64,000 nt of DNA from Bacteroidales bacterium (GCA_030690365.1 JAUYGX010000057.1:1-64000), one strand, 5' to 3'. Counted from the stretch's first letter, positions 44,832 through 55,216 are shown. A program made the numbers and translations. Notes: a model not told the origin generated them from the letters alone.

Positions 44832-44850
44832 GCTGCTTTTTTTGTTTTAT
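44806..44850. terminator. Bidirectional terminator overlapping the end of the holin-like gene
   Basis: A perfect 19-bp inverted repeat (44806-44824 with 44832-44850) has a seven-base loop that contains the TAG stop codon of the plus-strand gene. The core is GCAGC/GCTGC flanked by A- and T-runs, so it works for both the plus-strand gene and the convergent frr. Confidence 0.9.
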
Positions 44851-44856
44851 GGGTAA

Positions 44857-45420
44857 CTATACCGTCATAATATCCTTTTCTTTGAGTGTAAAAAGATGGT
44901 CCACTTTTTCAATATACTGATCGGTAAGTTTTTGGATTTCATCAACCAGATGTTTGGTTTCATCTTCAGCTATTCCATCTTTTTCGAGGCGTTTGGCCTC
45001 ATCATTGCCGGCACGGCGCGCATTTCTGATTCCAATTTTGGTTTCTTCTACAATGGACTTGGCTTTCCTGACCATGTCATGGCGGCGTTCTTCGGTTAGA
45101 GGTGGAACATTAATGCGTAGTATTTCGCCTTCGTTTTGAGGATTGAAACCCAAATTAGCCGCTAAAATAGCTTTCTCAATGGCATGGATGGTGGTTTTGT
45201 CAAATGGCTGCACAATAATCTGCCGGGCATCGGGAGTATTAATATTGGCGGTTCTTTCGATGGGAGTTGGCACTCCGTAATAATCAACCCTGACCCCGGC
45301 CAGCATGGATGGATTGGCTTTTCCGGCCCTGACTTTTAGAAACTCCTTATCCAGGTGTTGTAGAGCATGGTCCATACTCTCTTTTACTTCTTCAAGGCAT
45401 AATATGGCATCATCTGTCAT
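44857..45420 (-). CDS. frr: Ribosome recycling factor
   Basis: With EF-G this factor splits the post-termination ribosome. The 187-residue protein has the tRNA-mimic fold: helix 1 (MDHALQHLDKEFLKVRAGKANPSML in blocks), domain II (VDYYGVPTPIERTANINTPDARQIIVQPFDK) and the C-terminal helices with RKAKSIVEETKIGIRNARR. It lies 88 bases downstream of pyrH, the classic pyrH-frr order. Confidence 0.97.
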   Translation of the reverse strand: MTDDAILCLEEVKESMDHALQHLDKEFLKVRAGKANPSMLAGVRVDYYGVPTPIERTANINTPDARQIIVQPFDKTTIHAIEKAILAANLGFNPQNEGEILRINVPPLTEERRHDMVRKAKSIVEETKIGIRNARRAGNDEAKRLEKDGIAEDETKHLVDEIQKLTDQYIEKVDHLFTLKEKDIMTV

Positions 45421-45508
45421 AACTCAAAAATTTTTTTCAAATTTACTATTTCATTCCAATATTTGTCAATTTCGGGCAGTTTTATTGACATTCAGCCACA
45501 ATATTGTT

Positions 45509-46216
45509 CTAAGCAGACACAATGGTACCAATATTTTCACCTGAAACCACTTTCATCAGGTTTAAATCCTTGTTCATATCGAACACCAAAATAGGGAGGT
45601 TATTTTCTTTGCACAGGGTAAAAGCAGTCAAATCCATCACCTTCAGGTTCTTTTCGTAGGCCTCATCAAAAGTAATAGTTTCGTATTTAGTTGCAGTAGG
45701 ATCTTTCTCAGGATCGGCAGTATAAACACCATCAACACGGGTTCCTTTTAAAAGGATATCAGCTTTTATTTCAACGGCTCTGAGTGCTGAGGCTGTATCG
45801 GTGGTAAAAAACGGGTTACCGGTTCCCCCGGATATAATCACCACATTTCCTTCAGTTAAATATTGAATGGCTTTTTTACCACTCATCAGTTCAGTAACCG
45901 GTTGCACATGCAATCCTGAGAGCAATTTAACTTTAACTCCCTGGTTTTCGAGTTCGCCCTGCAAAGCCAACGAATTGATTACTGTGGCCATCATACCCAT
46001 ATAATCGCCTTGTACTCGATCGAAACCTTTGGCCGCACCCTGCATTCCACGGAAAATATTTCCTCCTCCAATGACAATTGCCACCTGAACTTTCATTTCG
46101 GCTACCCTTTTTATTTCGGTACAGTATGCTGCCAATGTTATTGGGTCGATACCGTATTGTTGCTCACCCATCAGGGCTTCTCCGCTCAACTTGAGCAATA
46201 TTCTTTTATATTTCAT
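45509..46216 (-). CDS. pyrH: Uridylate kinase (UMP kinase)
   Basis: The hexameric enzyme phosphorylates UMP to UDP. The 235-residue amino-acid-kinase fold begins YKRILLKLSGEALMG and continues with the nucleotide site IVIGGGNIFRG, the UMP-binding GDYMGMMATVINSLAL, and GGTGNPFFTTDTASALRAVEI. Length and motifs are standard. It precedes frr and follows the patatin-like gene by 24 bases on the same strand, so read-through from that gene is likely. Confidence 0.97.
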   Translation of the reverse strand: MKYKRILLKLSGEALMGEQQYGIDPITLAAYCTEIKRVAEMKVQVAIVIGGGNIFRGMQGAAKGFDRVQGDYMGMMATVINSLALQGELENQGVKVKLLSGLHVQPVTELMSGKKAIQYLTEGNVVIISGGTGNPFFTTDTASALRAVEIKADILLKGTRVDGVYTADPEKDPTATKYETITFDEAYEKNLKVMDLTAFTLCKENNLPILVFDMNKDLNLMKVVSGENIGTIVSA

Positions 46217-46240
46217 GTTTATTGATTGTTAATATCTTAA

Positions 46241-48484
46241 CTAAAATGCGAATCCCAAATTAAAGAAGGCCATTAACCCGGCATTAAGATTCGATCCAAG
46301 CAAACTTAATTCGATGGGGCCTATAAAACTATTGTAGCTCATGGTGCCACCATAACCTGCCATCAGATTTCGTACATCAAACGCTTCATCTACATCCACT
46401 TCATTATTTCCGACATCAGACCTCAAAGTAAAGTAAAATTTATCGAATACCTTGTACTGAAGTTTCAGACGGGCTATTCCAACGTAGTTCCCAACGCGTT
46501 GTACAAAATTCAAACCGGAAAACGGAACCAGATTACCTATGTAATTAATTTCGTTTAATCCGCCCACTCCAAACCAATGCTGAAGTGGAGGAGCATCCTG
46601 CCTGAGCGTACCACCTGCATACAATCCTGCTTTCAAGGTCATTCTTGGCGAAAGGTAAATATTTTGTTCGTAGTTGGTATAAAATACCAATGAGTTGGTA
46701 AACAGTTCATCGGCCAAACTATTCGACAATGGAACTACATAAAGTGCTTTGGCATTCAACAAGAAACCGTGCTTTGAGAAATAGGGTGTATCGCGGGTGT
46801 CGGCATTCATTGTAACAAAAGCATTTGCATACGGATTAAACGAACCTCCAATGGTATCAGTCTCTACCTGAAACTGTTCCTTTAATCGAAAATACTCGCC
46901 CTGCAAGCCTAAACGCCAATTCATAACATTACCCCGCGACTGAGTTAGAAAAACTGAAAGATTGATTGTGGAAAATTTGATCAGGTTGCTTCGGCGGTTG
47001 AATTGATAGAGTTTGAACTCAAAATTATACATGTCCAATTCTACACCAAAACTCGGCTTTGAACCATTTGAAACAGTATAGAACGCTTTAAAACGGGGGT
47101 TGGGACCAAGAATAACCTCAGTAAACAATTTACTTCTGTTTCCAAGGATATTTCGGAATACACCGCCCAGCAGAATGCTTCCGTTATAATCCACATCGTA
47201 ATGAATGGCCGCTGATACATAACCCGGGGCACTTTCCTCCACTTTTATAATCAGATTCGCACGTCCATTGTCAGCAGGTTCAAGTTCATAAAATACATAT
47301 TTGAAGAACCCTGTTCCATAAACAAAGGTTATTTTCTCCTCTATCTCCTCAAATGTCATACTTTTACCTTCAAACTCTTCAAAATAATTGTCGAGATAAA
47401 TAAGCGACATTTTAACGTTCCCTTCGTATTTAACCTGATCAACCTGAATACTTCCGAGTGGTTTTGTATTTAACTTTCGGAGTGGTTTGAACTCCAATGA
47501 ATTAAGCGAATCGGCAAGTGCTTTTAATTGTGGATAATGCAGGCGGGCAACCCGCTCACCTTCGGCAATGATAGAATCATATTTCATAAAATCCATCATC
47601 CCCTCACGCACCGGATATTTAATGTCCAGATTAATCAAATTATTGGCTTCCTGGTTTGCAACAATGCGGTTAAACGACACAATCTGATTGATGACGCCTG
47701 TTACCGTGGTTAGTTCATCGATATTGGTTTTTAAACCCGACTGCACATCTCCCCCAATGATAAATTGAGCTCCCATCTGCTGAACCTCCCGGGCCGGATA
47801 GTTATTCACCACTCCGCCATCCACAAGGTATCGTCCCTGGTAATATGTTGGTGAAAAATATCCCGGAATCGACATACTCGACCTTACAGCCATGGGTAAA
47901 TATCCCTTGTTCAATTCAACGGATTCGCCTGTAAACAAATCAGTTCCAATACAAAGAAATGGTGTTGGCAGCTTATTAAAATTGGTAACCGACCACCCCG
48001 GAGAGAAATACTTGTTGAGCAAAAGATTTACCTGTTGACCATAATACAATGAACTGTTTATCCCAATTTTACGTTTGGCTAATGGCAAAGAAACAATGGA
48101 TTTCTCCCAAAGAGATTTCTCTTCATAGGCAACATATTTTCGATCGATTTCATCGCGCAATACCATATCCCAGTTCTGAGTGCGGACGATTTTCTCAATC
48201 TCATCGGCGCTGTATCCAAGAGCATAAAACCCCGCCATAATGCTGCCTATGCTGGTACCCCCGACATAATCCACCGACAAGCCTACTTCTTCCAAAACCC
48301 TGAACAGGCCAATATAGGCAAATCCTTTCGCACCTCCACCGCTTAAAACCAACCCCACTTTTGGCCGTTTTGATGTTAATTGATTTTCCTGTAAAGATGT
48401 ACCGGATTGAGCATTTAAAGGGAAGCAATAAAACGATAAGGAAATCAGGCACAATAAAATGATGTAAAACCGATGCTTCATCAT
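46241..48484 (-). CDS. Patatin-like phospholipase with BamA-type outer-membrane barrel
   Basis: This 747-residue exported protein has a signal peptide ending near FPLNAQ. The patatin domain (about 35-230) has the oxyanion motif SGGGAKG, the nucleophile elbow GTSIGS and the dyad Asp in VDGGVVNNYPA. A POTRA-like region (about 340-420) and a C-terminal 16-strand-type barrel of the bacterial surface antigen family follow, ending in FNLGFAF. This layout matches PlpD/type V-d-like lipases, although in Bacteroidota the lipase may stay in the periplasm or on the surface. Its substrate is probably phospholipid. The promoter lies at 48509-48538. Confidence 0.88.
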   Translation of the reverse strand: MMKHRFYIILLCLISLSFYCFPLNAQSGTSLQENQLTSKRPKVGLVLSGGGAKGFAYIGLFRVLEEVGLSVDYVGGTSIGSIMAGFYALGYSADEIEKIVRTQNWDMVLRDEIDRKYVAYEEKSLWEKSIVSLPLAKRKIGINSSLYYGQQVNLLLNKYFSPGWSVTNFNKLPTPFLCIGTDLFTGESVELNKGYLPMAVRSSMSIPGYFSPTYYQGRYLVDGGVVNNYPAREVQQMGAQFIIGGDVQSGLKTNIDELTTVTGVINQIVSFNRIVANQEANNLINLDIKYPVREGMMDFMKYDSIIAEGERVARLHYPQLKALADSLNSLEFKPLRKLNTKPLGSIQVDQVKYEGNVKMSLIYLDNYFEEFEGKSMTFEEIEEKITFVYGTGFFKYVFYELEPADNGRANLIIKVEESAPGYVSAAIHYDVDYNGSILLGGVFRNILGNRSKLFTEVILGPNPRFKAFYTVSNGSKPSFGVELDMYNFEFKLYQFNRRSNLIKFSTINLSVFLTQSRGNVMNWRLGLQGEYFRLKEQFQVETDTIGGSFNPYANAFVTMNADTRDTPYFSKHGFLLNAKALYVVPLSNSLADELFTNSLVFYTNYEQNIYLSPRMTLKAGLYAGGTLRQDAPPLQHWFGVGGLNEINYIGNLVPFSGLNFVQRVGNYVGIARLKLQYKVFDKFYFTLRSDVGNNEVDVDEAFDVRNLMAGYGGTMSYNSFIGPIELSLLGSNLNAGLMAFFNLGFAF

Positions 48485-48508
48485 GGCTTTGGTATAGGTT
48501 GTTCTTCA

Positions 48509-48538
48509 CAAATATAATCGAATTTCGTCAGTTCACAA
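48509..48538 (-). promoter_or_regulatory. Bacteroidota promoter of the patatin-BamA gene
   Basis: On the minus strand, TTG (48538-48536), a 19-base spacer, then TATATTTG (48516-48509), a full -7 match 24 bases before the ATG. Confidence 0.5.
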
Positions 48539-48618
48539 GCGATTCTATTTTAATACACCAATAAGCCGTGCAAGCCTGGGGGCGAATTCCACCATGAGCC
48601 TGAACCACTTACTACTGC

Positions 48619-49047
48619 TTAAAATTTTTGTGGAAAAGTCGCATAATCGATAGGTAATTTGGTGAATTGCGTAAAGAAGTTTTTAAATTCCTCGTAATTG
48701 TTGTTGTTGGCCACAAACCGATAAGGATATCCGGCTTTTAAGCCCAGAGTATCAGCGGTGTATATATTTCTGGTTACAGAATCATTAACCACAAAATAAT
48801 TGATGCGCCCGTCGCCCAGTTTTTCAATCAGCCAAACAGCACTAGAATCGAAAGTAATTACAGCTTCCTTATCGCCGTAAGTACTTAAATTATAGACAAT
48901 CTGAAACGTATGGGGAGGTGGATCAGGTGGCGCAATATAGCTATAAACCGGAACGTCTCCCACCGAATTCGACTTATTGCACAGGCTAAACGAGAACAAG
49001 ATCACCATACCCAGCACCGAGAATGTAATAAATCGTACTATTTTCAT
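48619..49047 (-). CDS. Predicted lipoprotein, unknown function
   Basis: This 142-residue protein has an N-terminal hydrophobic stretch followed by Cys (VILFSFSLCNKS), a plausible though not ideal lipobox, then a Pro-rich linker (IAPPDPPPHTF). The rest reads as beta-rich secreted sequence (FQIVYNLSTYGDKEAVITFD). I recognise no family. It stands between secA and the patatin gene on the same strand, with 123 and 134 base gaps, so it may have its own transcript. Confidence 0.6.
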   Translation of the reverse strand: MKIVRFITFSVLGMVILFSFSLCNKSNSVGDVPVYSYIAPPDPPPHTFQIVYNLSTYGDKEAVITFDSSAVWLIEKLGDGRINYFVVNDSVTRNIYTADTLGLKAGYPYRFVANNNNYEEFKNFFTQFTKLPIDYATFPQKF

Positions 49048-49170
49048 CGTGTTGTTATTAATGTTTCAAAACGTGTAATACGTAATATCAATCAGTTATC
49101 AGCAAAAACAATTCGGTATTCACCGGAAATAAGCTGTTTACAATTACAGCACAATATAGAAATAATTTAG

Positions 49171-52100
49171 CTACTCCAGGTGCTTACCATGACATTGTTT
49201 ATATTTTTTCCCGCTTTCACACGGACAAGGGTCGTTTCTTCCAACTTTCTTTTCCACTTTAACAGGCTGTGTTTTAACATTTTCCTGGGTGTTGCTATGG
49301 GCTTGTGACAACAGATCGCCGTGTTCTTCCTTGATTTGCGAACGGTCGATCCCTTTGGGTAGTTTTGCCTCTCTCAAACCTGCCTGATTTTGCATAAAGA
49401 TATCACCCTTAATCAAATACGAAACCACATCTTTATTGATCTTTTGAATCATCTTTTTGAACAGCTCAAATGACTCAAATTTATAAATCAACAACGGGTC
49501 TTTTTGCTCATAGGATGCATTTTGAACCGATTGTTTCAGGTCGTCCATTTCACGAAGTTGCTCTTTCCAGGCGTCATCGATATGCGACAACGAAATCCCC
49601 TTTTCAAAAGCCAAAGGAACCTCGGCACCATTGGTTTCGACCGATTTACGCAAGTTGGCTACTACCTGAGTTTGTCTGATGCCATCGGAAAACGGAATGG
49701 CAATATTCTCAAACTGACTTTGATTTTCATACACATCCTTAATAACAGGCAATGTACTTATGGCCAGTCGCTTGCGTTTATCAATATAGGATTTATAAAC
49801 CACATCGAATAATTTCTCTGTAATTTCAGTAACGCTTTCCGAACTAAAAGCGGCCTCATCGATGGGTGATTCAACCGCCAGGGTTCTGTACAATTCCAGT
49901 TGAAATCCGGGAAAATCGCGGCCATCCTGATATTCGGTCACCACATTTTCGCATAAGTCGTAAATCATGTTGGCCACATCCACTGAGAGACGTTCGCCAA
50001 ACAGAGCATGCTTACGTCGTTTGTAGATTACCTCACGTTGCGAATTCATCACATCGTCGTATTCGAGTAACCGTTTACGAATTCCAAAGTTGTTTTCTTC
50101 CACCTTTTTCTGGGCCCGCTCGATGGATTTGGTGATCATGGAATGCTGAATCACTTCACCTTCGTCCAGACCAAGCCTATCCATAATACCGGCAATACGT
50201 CCTGAGCCGAACATACGCATGAGGTCGTCCTCCAGCGACACAAAAAACTGCGAACTTCCCGGATCTCCCTGACGCCCGGCACGACCACGCAACTGACGGT
50301 CCACACGCCGTGAATCGTGGCGCTCGGTACCAATAATGGCCAAACCGCCTTCTTTAACAACACCTTCTCCAAGTTTGATGTCGGTACCACGACCCGCCAT
50401 GTTGGTAGCGATGGTCACCATCCCGGCATGACCGGCTTCTTTAACTACCTGTGCTTCTTTCTGGTGTAACTTGGCATTCAACACATTGTGGTGAATATGT
50501 TTTCGGGTTAGCATCCTGCTTAACAACTCGGAGGTTTCCACCGAAGTGGTACCTACCAGCACAGGTCTTCCTTTTTTTGTCAGCACTTCAATTTCATCAA
50601 TAATGGCGTTGTATTTTTCGCGCTTGGTTTTATACACCAAGTCCTGACGGTCGTCGCGGATGATGGGTTTGTTGGTAGGAATTACCACAACATCAAGTTT
50701 ATAAATATCCCACAACTCACCGGCTTCGGTTTCAGCAGTTCCGGTCATACCGGCCAGTTTGTTATACATCCTGAAATAATTCTGGAGTGTAATGGTGGCA
50801 TAGGTTTGGGTGGCCGCTTCAACCTTCACATTTTCCTTTGCCTCGATGGCCTGGTGCAATCCATCCGAATAGCGCCGGCCTTCCATGATACGCCCGGTTT
50901 GTTCGTCTACAATTTTAATTTTATTGTCGATGATTACATATTCAATATCTTTTTCAAAAAGCGTGTACGCCTTTAACAACTGGGTTACGGTGTGTACGCG
51001 TTCCGATTTAATGGCGTAGTTTTTAATGAGTTCGCTTTTCTTTTCGAGCTTTTCCTTTTCAGCGATAGTTTGTTTTTCGAGGTCGGCCACCACCGATCCG
51101 ATGTCGGGAAGAATAAAAAATTCAGCATCGTCGTAGGAACGGGTTAACAGGTCAATTCCTTTTTCAGTAAGGTCAACCGAATTGTGTTTTTCATCAATAA
51201 CAAAAAACAACTCATCATCAACCACATGCATGTTTTTTGCCTGCTCCTGCAGGAAAAAGCTTTCCGTCTTCTGCATTAACTGGCGGTTTCCTTCCTCGCT
51301 CAGCAATTTGATCAATGCTGTATTTTTTGGCAATCCATGGTAAGCCCTTAGAAGCAACAACCCTGTCTTTTTAACAGTTTCATTGTCTGACTGATCCTTT
51401 AAGAGATTCTTTATCTCAGCCAATATACCCGAAACCAAAACCTTTTGAGCATTGTGCAACGATTGAACATCCGCTTTTAAAGCATCGAATTCCTGTAAGT
51501 CGCCTTTGGGAGTAGGCCCGGAAATAATCAAAGGTGTACGGGCATCATCGATTAAAACAGAGTCGACCTCATCCACAATTACGTAATTATGCCCGCGCTG
51601 CACCATTTCTTCCGGGTTGCCTGTCATGTTGTCACGCAGGTAATCGAAACCAAACTCATTGTTGGTACCAAAAGTAATATCGGCCAGATAAGCCTTACGC
51701 CTTTCGGCGGAATTAGGCTGATGGTAGTCGATACAATCCACCTTCAATCCATGAAATTGATACAACATACCCATCCATTCGCCGTCGCGTTTGGCCAGAT
51801 AGTCGTTTACCGTAACCAGGTGCACTCCTTTTCCCGGCAATGCATTGAGGTACACAGGTAAAGTAGCCACGAGGGTTTTACCCTCACCGGTAGCCATCTC
51901 AGCAATTTTACCATGATGCAACACAGTACCACCAAAGAGCTGCACATCGTAATGCACCATATCCCAGGTGATTGTATTTCCCCCGGCAAGCCACCGATTA
52001 TTGTAATAGGCTTTCCCGTCTTTGATGTTTACCGAATCTAGTTTTGAAGCCAGATAGCCATCCATTTCGTTGGCTGTAACCTCAACCACGGCATTTTCCT

Positions 52101-52467
52101 TAAACCGGCGAGCCGTCTCTTTCATCACTGCAAAAGCCTCAGGGAGAATCTCGTTCAACACCTCTTCGGTTTTCTCGTAACTCACTTTGTTGAGCTTATC
52201 CACCTGAACATACAAATCCTCCTTCAGGTTGGAGTCCATATCAGGCTCATCGTTAATTTGTTGCTTAATCCGGTTGATTTCATTTTCTTCCTCAGCAATG
52301 TAATCGCTTATCCGCTGCTTAAATTCAAGCGTTTTAGCACGGAGTTCGTCATTACTTAAAAGTGCTATTTTATCGTAAACTGCTTTTACCCGTTCTACCT
52401 CTGGGCCAATGGCTTTTAAATCGCGGGTAGCTTTGTCGCCGAGCAGTTTTTTAATGAAGTTTATCAT
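49171..52467 (-). CDS. secA: Protein translocase ATPase SecA
   Basis: This motor ATPase pushes preproteins through SecYEG. The 1098-residue protein starts [22 protein letters not shown]1 has Walker A in [14 protein letters not shown] and [22 protein letters not shown]2 has [15 protein letters not shown] and [13 protein letters not shown]. It ends in the SEC-C zinc motif with three Cys and a His ([17 protein letters not shown]). An insert of about 190 residues between about 340 and 530 makes it longer than the E. coli enzyme, as is usual in Bacteroidota. Confidence 0.98.
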   Translation of the reverse strand: MINFIKKLLGDKATRDLKAIGPEVERVKAVYDKIALLSNDELRAKTLEFKQRISDYIAEEENEINRIKQQINDEPDMDSNLKEDLYVQVDKLNKVSYEKTEEVLNEILPEAFAVMKETARRFKENAVVEVTANEMDGYLASKLDSVNIKDGKAYYNNRWLAGGNTITWDMVHYDVQLFGGTVLHHGKIAEMATGEGKTLVATLPVYLNALPGKGVHLVTVNDYLAKRDGEWMGMLYQFHGLKVDCIDYHQPNSAERRKAYLADITFGTNNEFGFDYLRDNMTGNPEEMVQRGHNYVIVDEVDSVLIDDARTPLIISGPTPKGDLQEFDALKADVQSLHNAQKVLVSGILAEIKNLLKDQSDNETVKKTGLLLLRAYHGLPKNTALIKLLSEEGNRQLMQKTESFFLQEQAKNMHVVDDELFFVIDEKHNSVDLTEKGIDLLTRSYDDAEFFILPDIGSVVADLEKQTIAEKEKLEKKSELIKNYAIKSERVHTVTQLLKAYTLFEKDIEYVIIDNKIKIVDEQTGRIMEGRRYSDGLHQAIEAKENVKVEAATQTYATITLQNYFRMYNKLAGMTGTAETEAGELWDIYKLDVVVIPTNKPIIRDDRQDLVYKTKREKYNAIIDEIEVLTKKGRPVLVGTTSVETSELLSRMLTRKHIHHNVLNAKLHQKEAQVVKEAGHAGMVTIATNMAGRGTDIKLGEGVVKEGGLAIIGTERHDSRRVDRQLRGRAGRQGDPGSSQFFVSLEDDLMRMFGSGRIAGIMDRLGLDEGEVIQHSMITKSIERAQKKVEENNFGIRKRLLEYDDVMNSQREVIYKRRKHALFGERLSVDVANMIYDLCENVVTEYQDGRDFPGFQLELYRTLAVESPIDEAAFSSESVTEITEKLFDVVYKSYIDKRKRLAISTLPVIKDVYENQSQFENIAIPFSDGIRQTQVVANLRKSVETNGAEVPLAFEKGISLSHIDDAWKEQLREMDDLKQSVQNASYEQKDPLLIYKFESFELFKKMIQKINKDVVSYLIKGDIFMQNQAGLREAKLPKGIDRSQIKEEHGDLLSQAHSNTQENVKTQPVKVEKKVGRNDPCPCESGKKYKQCHGKHLE

Positions 52468-52540
52468 GGTTTTTTATCTCAAAAAATTGATTAGATCAAC
52501 AATTATTCCAAATGTCATCACATACGTTGTGAACAGTCGG

Positions 52541-52548
52541 CAAAGGTA
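52541..52548 (-). promoter_or_regulatory. Bacteroidota -7 box for secA
   Basis: Read on the minus strand this is TACCTTTG, a full TAnnTTTG match, about 74 bases before the secA ATG. A TTG lies at 52578-52576, with a long 27-base spacing. Confidence 0.4.
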
Positions 52549-52620
52549 TCTAAAAATCCAGTTGTTTTTTTAATGCAAGCGTTAACCTGATTGATCTGCA
52601 CTTGTGGAAAGGATCATCCT

Positions 52621-54027
52621 TTAATACCGAAATCGCTGTATATACCTTGTTATATAGGCTTCCATATTCTCGTTTGGCATGGGCATGGTTGCATTGGCGA
52701 TGGTGCCATCCGGATTGATCAGTATATAAGAAGGATAAGCGCGTACATGATACTTTTCAGGAAGTATCATCTGGCTGGTAATGGTTAAAAATTCCCACCG
52801 TAATCCCTTGTCATTTTTGTATTTAACAACCTGGCTGTTGTCATCGCCAACCACCAGTGTAAGCAGATCCAATTTCCCTTTAAAGCTGGCACTTATCTTC
52901 TGAATCTGATCCAACTCAAACAAACAAATCTGACAATTGTTGCTAATAAAATTGAGCAAAACAAATCTGCCATGATAACTTTTCAGGTCCACCGGTTCAC
53001 CCCTTTCATTTTCCAGACTAAATTCGGGTGCCGGATATCCATATGTAAGTTGCGTTAGCTTATCGATAAAATGAGAGGCTATTTCGCGGTTCTCTTTAAA
53101 CTTCGATTCAAAAGAGAGTATTTTCAACTTTTCGATTACCGCCTCCTTTTTTACTTCATTAAGATAAAAATTCCTGGAAATCAACAGCATCATGGCCAGT
53201 TCTGTTACCCTGGCATCGGACTTTAAAAGGGTATCCTGTTGGAGCATGTGTTTTAAAGGCAGGTAATCACCAGGATTGTTTAATACCTGAATAAGTTGGT
53301 CGTAATGACGGTTGCTATAAACGTCAAGGTAATTATCGAAGAAGGATTTAAAGAAATCGGTATACTGAATGTTATTGTACAAAACCGGTTTAGAAAGAAT
53401 TTCCTGTTTAAGCACCTGTGCATTGCTGATTCGTTTGCTAAGCCAATCGAGCGAAACAAAGGCATAATGGATATAATTCTTCAGATATTCACTCTTTGAA
53501 TCCTTGAATTTACCCTCCATTTCAGTTTTAAACTCTGCAATGGCCTGTTTGTTACGACTGCGATAAATCACCTGTGCGTTGTCGTAAATGAACTGATTAT
53601 AAAGTAAGTTAAACATTCCGATATCCGTTTGTAAACCACCGTCGTTGGTAACTTGCAGATCGAACTGAAGGGGAATTTTATCGAAAACAGAACCTTGTGC
53701 CACCGATTGCTGTTGGGGGATTTCAACCTTGTATGTAGCACCCGGTGTTAGATAGAGTTCCCCTTTTTCGAGGTTAAAGGCCAAAAAACCATAGGTGGTT
53801 TCAGCTAAAGAGGCTACCATTTCAAAATGACCTTGTGCATCACATTGTGAACTGGCAATGGTCTGTTCCAACATAGAAAACTGATCGGCATATACCAGCA
53901 CCCGGACCAAATCACCGGTTTTGCCAAGAGAGGTTCCTGAAACGGAAACTTCCTGCGACCATCCGAAAAGTTGTGTAAATAAGGTTAAACCAACAAAAGT
54001 CGACTTTATCCAGTGGGTATTTTTCAA
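52621..54027 (-). CDS. TlpA/AhpC-like thioredoxin-fold protein, exported
   Basis: This 468-residue protein has a signal peptide (IKSTFVGLTLFTQLFGWSQ). The first 350 residues are beta-rich then helical. The last 130 are a thioredoxin-fold domain of the TlpA/AhpC-TSA type (YGYPAPEFSLENERGEPVDL) with the CxxC pair in NCQICLFELDQ. It probably handles periplasmic disulphides or a redox step. The start is a TTG whose last bases overlap the coaD stop codon (TTGA), so translation is probably coupled to coaD. Confidence 0.78.
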   Translation of the reverse strand: MKNTHWIKSTFVGLTLFTQLFGWSQEVSVSGTSLGKTGDLVRVLVYADQFSMLEQTIASSQCDAQGHFEMVASLAETTYGFLAFNLEKGELYLTPGATYKVEIPQQQSVAQGSVFDKIPLQFDLQVTNDGGLQTDIGMFNLLYNQFIYDNAQVIYRSRNKQAIAEFKTEMEGKFKDSKSEYLKNYIHYAFVSLDWLSKRISNAQVLKQEILSKPVLYNNIQYTDFFKSFFDNYLDVYSNRHYDQLIQVLNNPGDYLPLKHMLQQDTLLKSDARVTELAMMLLISRNFYLNEVKKEAVIEKLKILSFESKFKENREIASHFIDKLTQLTYGYPAPEFSLENERGEPVDLKSYHGRFVLLNFISNNCQICLFELDQIQKISASFKGKLDLLTLVVGDDNSQVVKYKNDKGLRWEFLTITSQMILPEKYHVRAYPSYILINPDGTIANATMPMPNENMEAYITRYIQRFRY

Positions 54028-54497
54028 ACCTTCTTAATTTGAGTGACAATTTCTTTTGGTACCATAACGCTGATATCGCCGCCATGTTTTATTACATCGC
54101 GCACAATTGATGAAGAAATGGGAGTAAACGCGGGTTCGGTGAGCAGGAACACGGTCTCTATATTCTTGTACATCATCTTGTTTACCTGCCCAATTCCACG
54201 TTCAAATTCAAAATCGGCGCTTGTTCTCAGTCCACGCAAAATAAAACCTGCATTTACTTTTTTACAGAACTCAACTGTCAACCCTTCATAGATTTCGACA
54301 CGCACAGAAGGTATCTCTTTAAACACCGATTCAATCCATTTTTTTCGTTGTTCCAGCGGAAACATGGCTTTTTTCTCAACGTTTACTCCGATGGCCACGA
54401 TGATTTCATCAAAAAGTGAAGCGGCACGCTGCACCACGGAAACATGTCCCAATGTGATGGGGTCGAAGGAGCCAGGGAAAACTGCGATTCTTTTCAT
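54024..54497 (-). CDS. coaD: Phosphopantetheine adenylyltransferase
   Basis: This enzyme transfers AMP from ATP to 4'-phosphopantetheine in coenzyme A synthesis. The 157-residue protein has the nucleotidyltransferase motif GSFDPITLGH (residues 8-17), GLRTSADFEFE, and the second ATP motif SSSIVRDVIKHGGDIS. Length is standard. It lies 23 bases after the NUDIX gene and overlaps the next gene by four bases, forming a three-gene minus-strand operon. Confidence 0.96.
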   Translation of the reverse strand: MKRIAVFPGSFDPITLGHVSVVQRAASLFDEIIVAIGVNVEKKAMFPLEQRKKWIESVFKEIPSVRVEIYEGLTVEFCKKVNAGFILRGLRTSADFEFERGIGQVNKMMYKNIETVFLLTEPAFTPISSSIVRDVIKHGGDISVMVPKEIVTQIKKV

Positions 54498-54520
54498 AGG
54501 AAAATATTTAAAGGGTAAAA

Positions 54521-55138
54521 TTACAGGATATATGTTTCACTTTCGAAAAGATAACCCAAAGTATTGAACAGTGATCTGTAACTCAGCCGGATAGACTTAA
54601 GACTTTCTTCTTTACTGAGCCAAACGGCTTTGGTGATTTGCTCTCCCGTTTGTGGAGTTAAAACGGTGGTGGAATGGGTGTTCATCGAAAACCAGCAGGT
54701 CCGTTTCAGGATAAAGGTATTCTTTTCATGATAAATATGATACGAATCGGGCAACCGTCCATCAACCTTCAGGTGATCGACCCCGGTTTCTTCACAAACT
54801 TCACGTATGGCGGCTTCTTCAATGGACTCACCGGGTTCCACCTTCCCTTTCGGGAGATCCCATTTATCAAACCGATGAATGAACAAATATTCATTTTTGT
54901 CATTTCTCACCACTCCACCTGCCGCATGAATAACTTTAAACTGACTTTCAAACTTCTTAAACAATTGATCGGGATTGGCACTTCTCAGGCAAACATCACC
55001 ATCAAAGAACCCTGTTAAAAACTGTTGAACAAACGTCTGCATCAATTCCGGGTGATCGATCACCATAGCTGATGAACAGTCCTCAAAATTTTCATCGCCA
55101 AACAACACCTTAATATTATTGAAGTAAACTGCTTTCAT
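54521..55138 (-). CDS. NUDIX hydrolase
   Basis: This 205-residue protein has an intact Nudix box (GKVEPGESIEEAAIREVCEETG, in which GX5EX7REUXEEXG is met), so it should hydrolyse a nucleoside-diphosphate-linked substrate. About 90 N-terminal residues precede the domain (YFNNIKVLFGDENFED), an extension seen in Bacteroidota members; their role is unknown. Substrate unknown. It is first in an operon with coaD, and its start is four bases past a -7 box, so the message may be leaderless. Confidence 0.88.
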   Translation of the reverse strand: MKAVYFNNIKVLFGDENFEDCSSAMVIDHPELMQTFVQQFLTGFFDGDVCLRSANPDQLFKKFESQFKVIHAAGGVVRNDKNEYLFIHRFDKWDLPKGKVEPGESIEEAAIREVCEETGVDHLKVDGRLPDSYHIYHEKNTFILKRTCWFSMNTHSTTVLTPQTGEQITKAVWLSKEESLKSIRLSYRSLFNTLGYLFESETYIL

Positions 55139-55142
55139 CAGA

Positions 55143-55150
55143 CAAATTTA
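55143..55150 (-). promoter_or_regulatory. Bacteroidota -7 box for the NUDIX-coaD operon
   Basis: On the minus strand this is TAAATTTG, a full match, ending four bases before the NUDIX ATG. No -33 TTG was found at the usual distance. Confidence 0.45.
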
Positions 55151-55204
55151 ATAGATTTTAAGCGTGATCTGTATGTTTAATTTCATAGCAAACGGGAAAA
55201 TGTG

Positions 55205-55212
55205 TAGGTTTG
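55205..55212 (+). promoter_or_regulatory. Bacteroidota -7 box for pyrE
   Basis: TAGGTTTG matches TAnnTTTG and ends four bases before the pyrE ATG. A TTTC at 55181-55184, at 20-base spacing, may be the -33 element. The transcript would be leaderless or nearly so. Confidence 0.5.
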
Positions 55213-55216
55213 CCCC

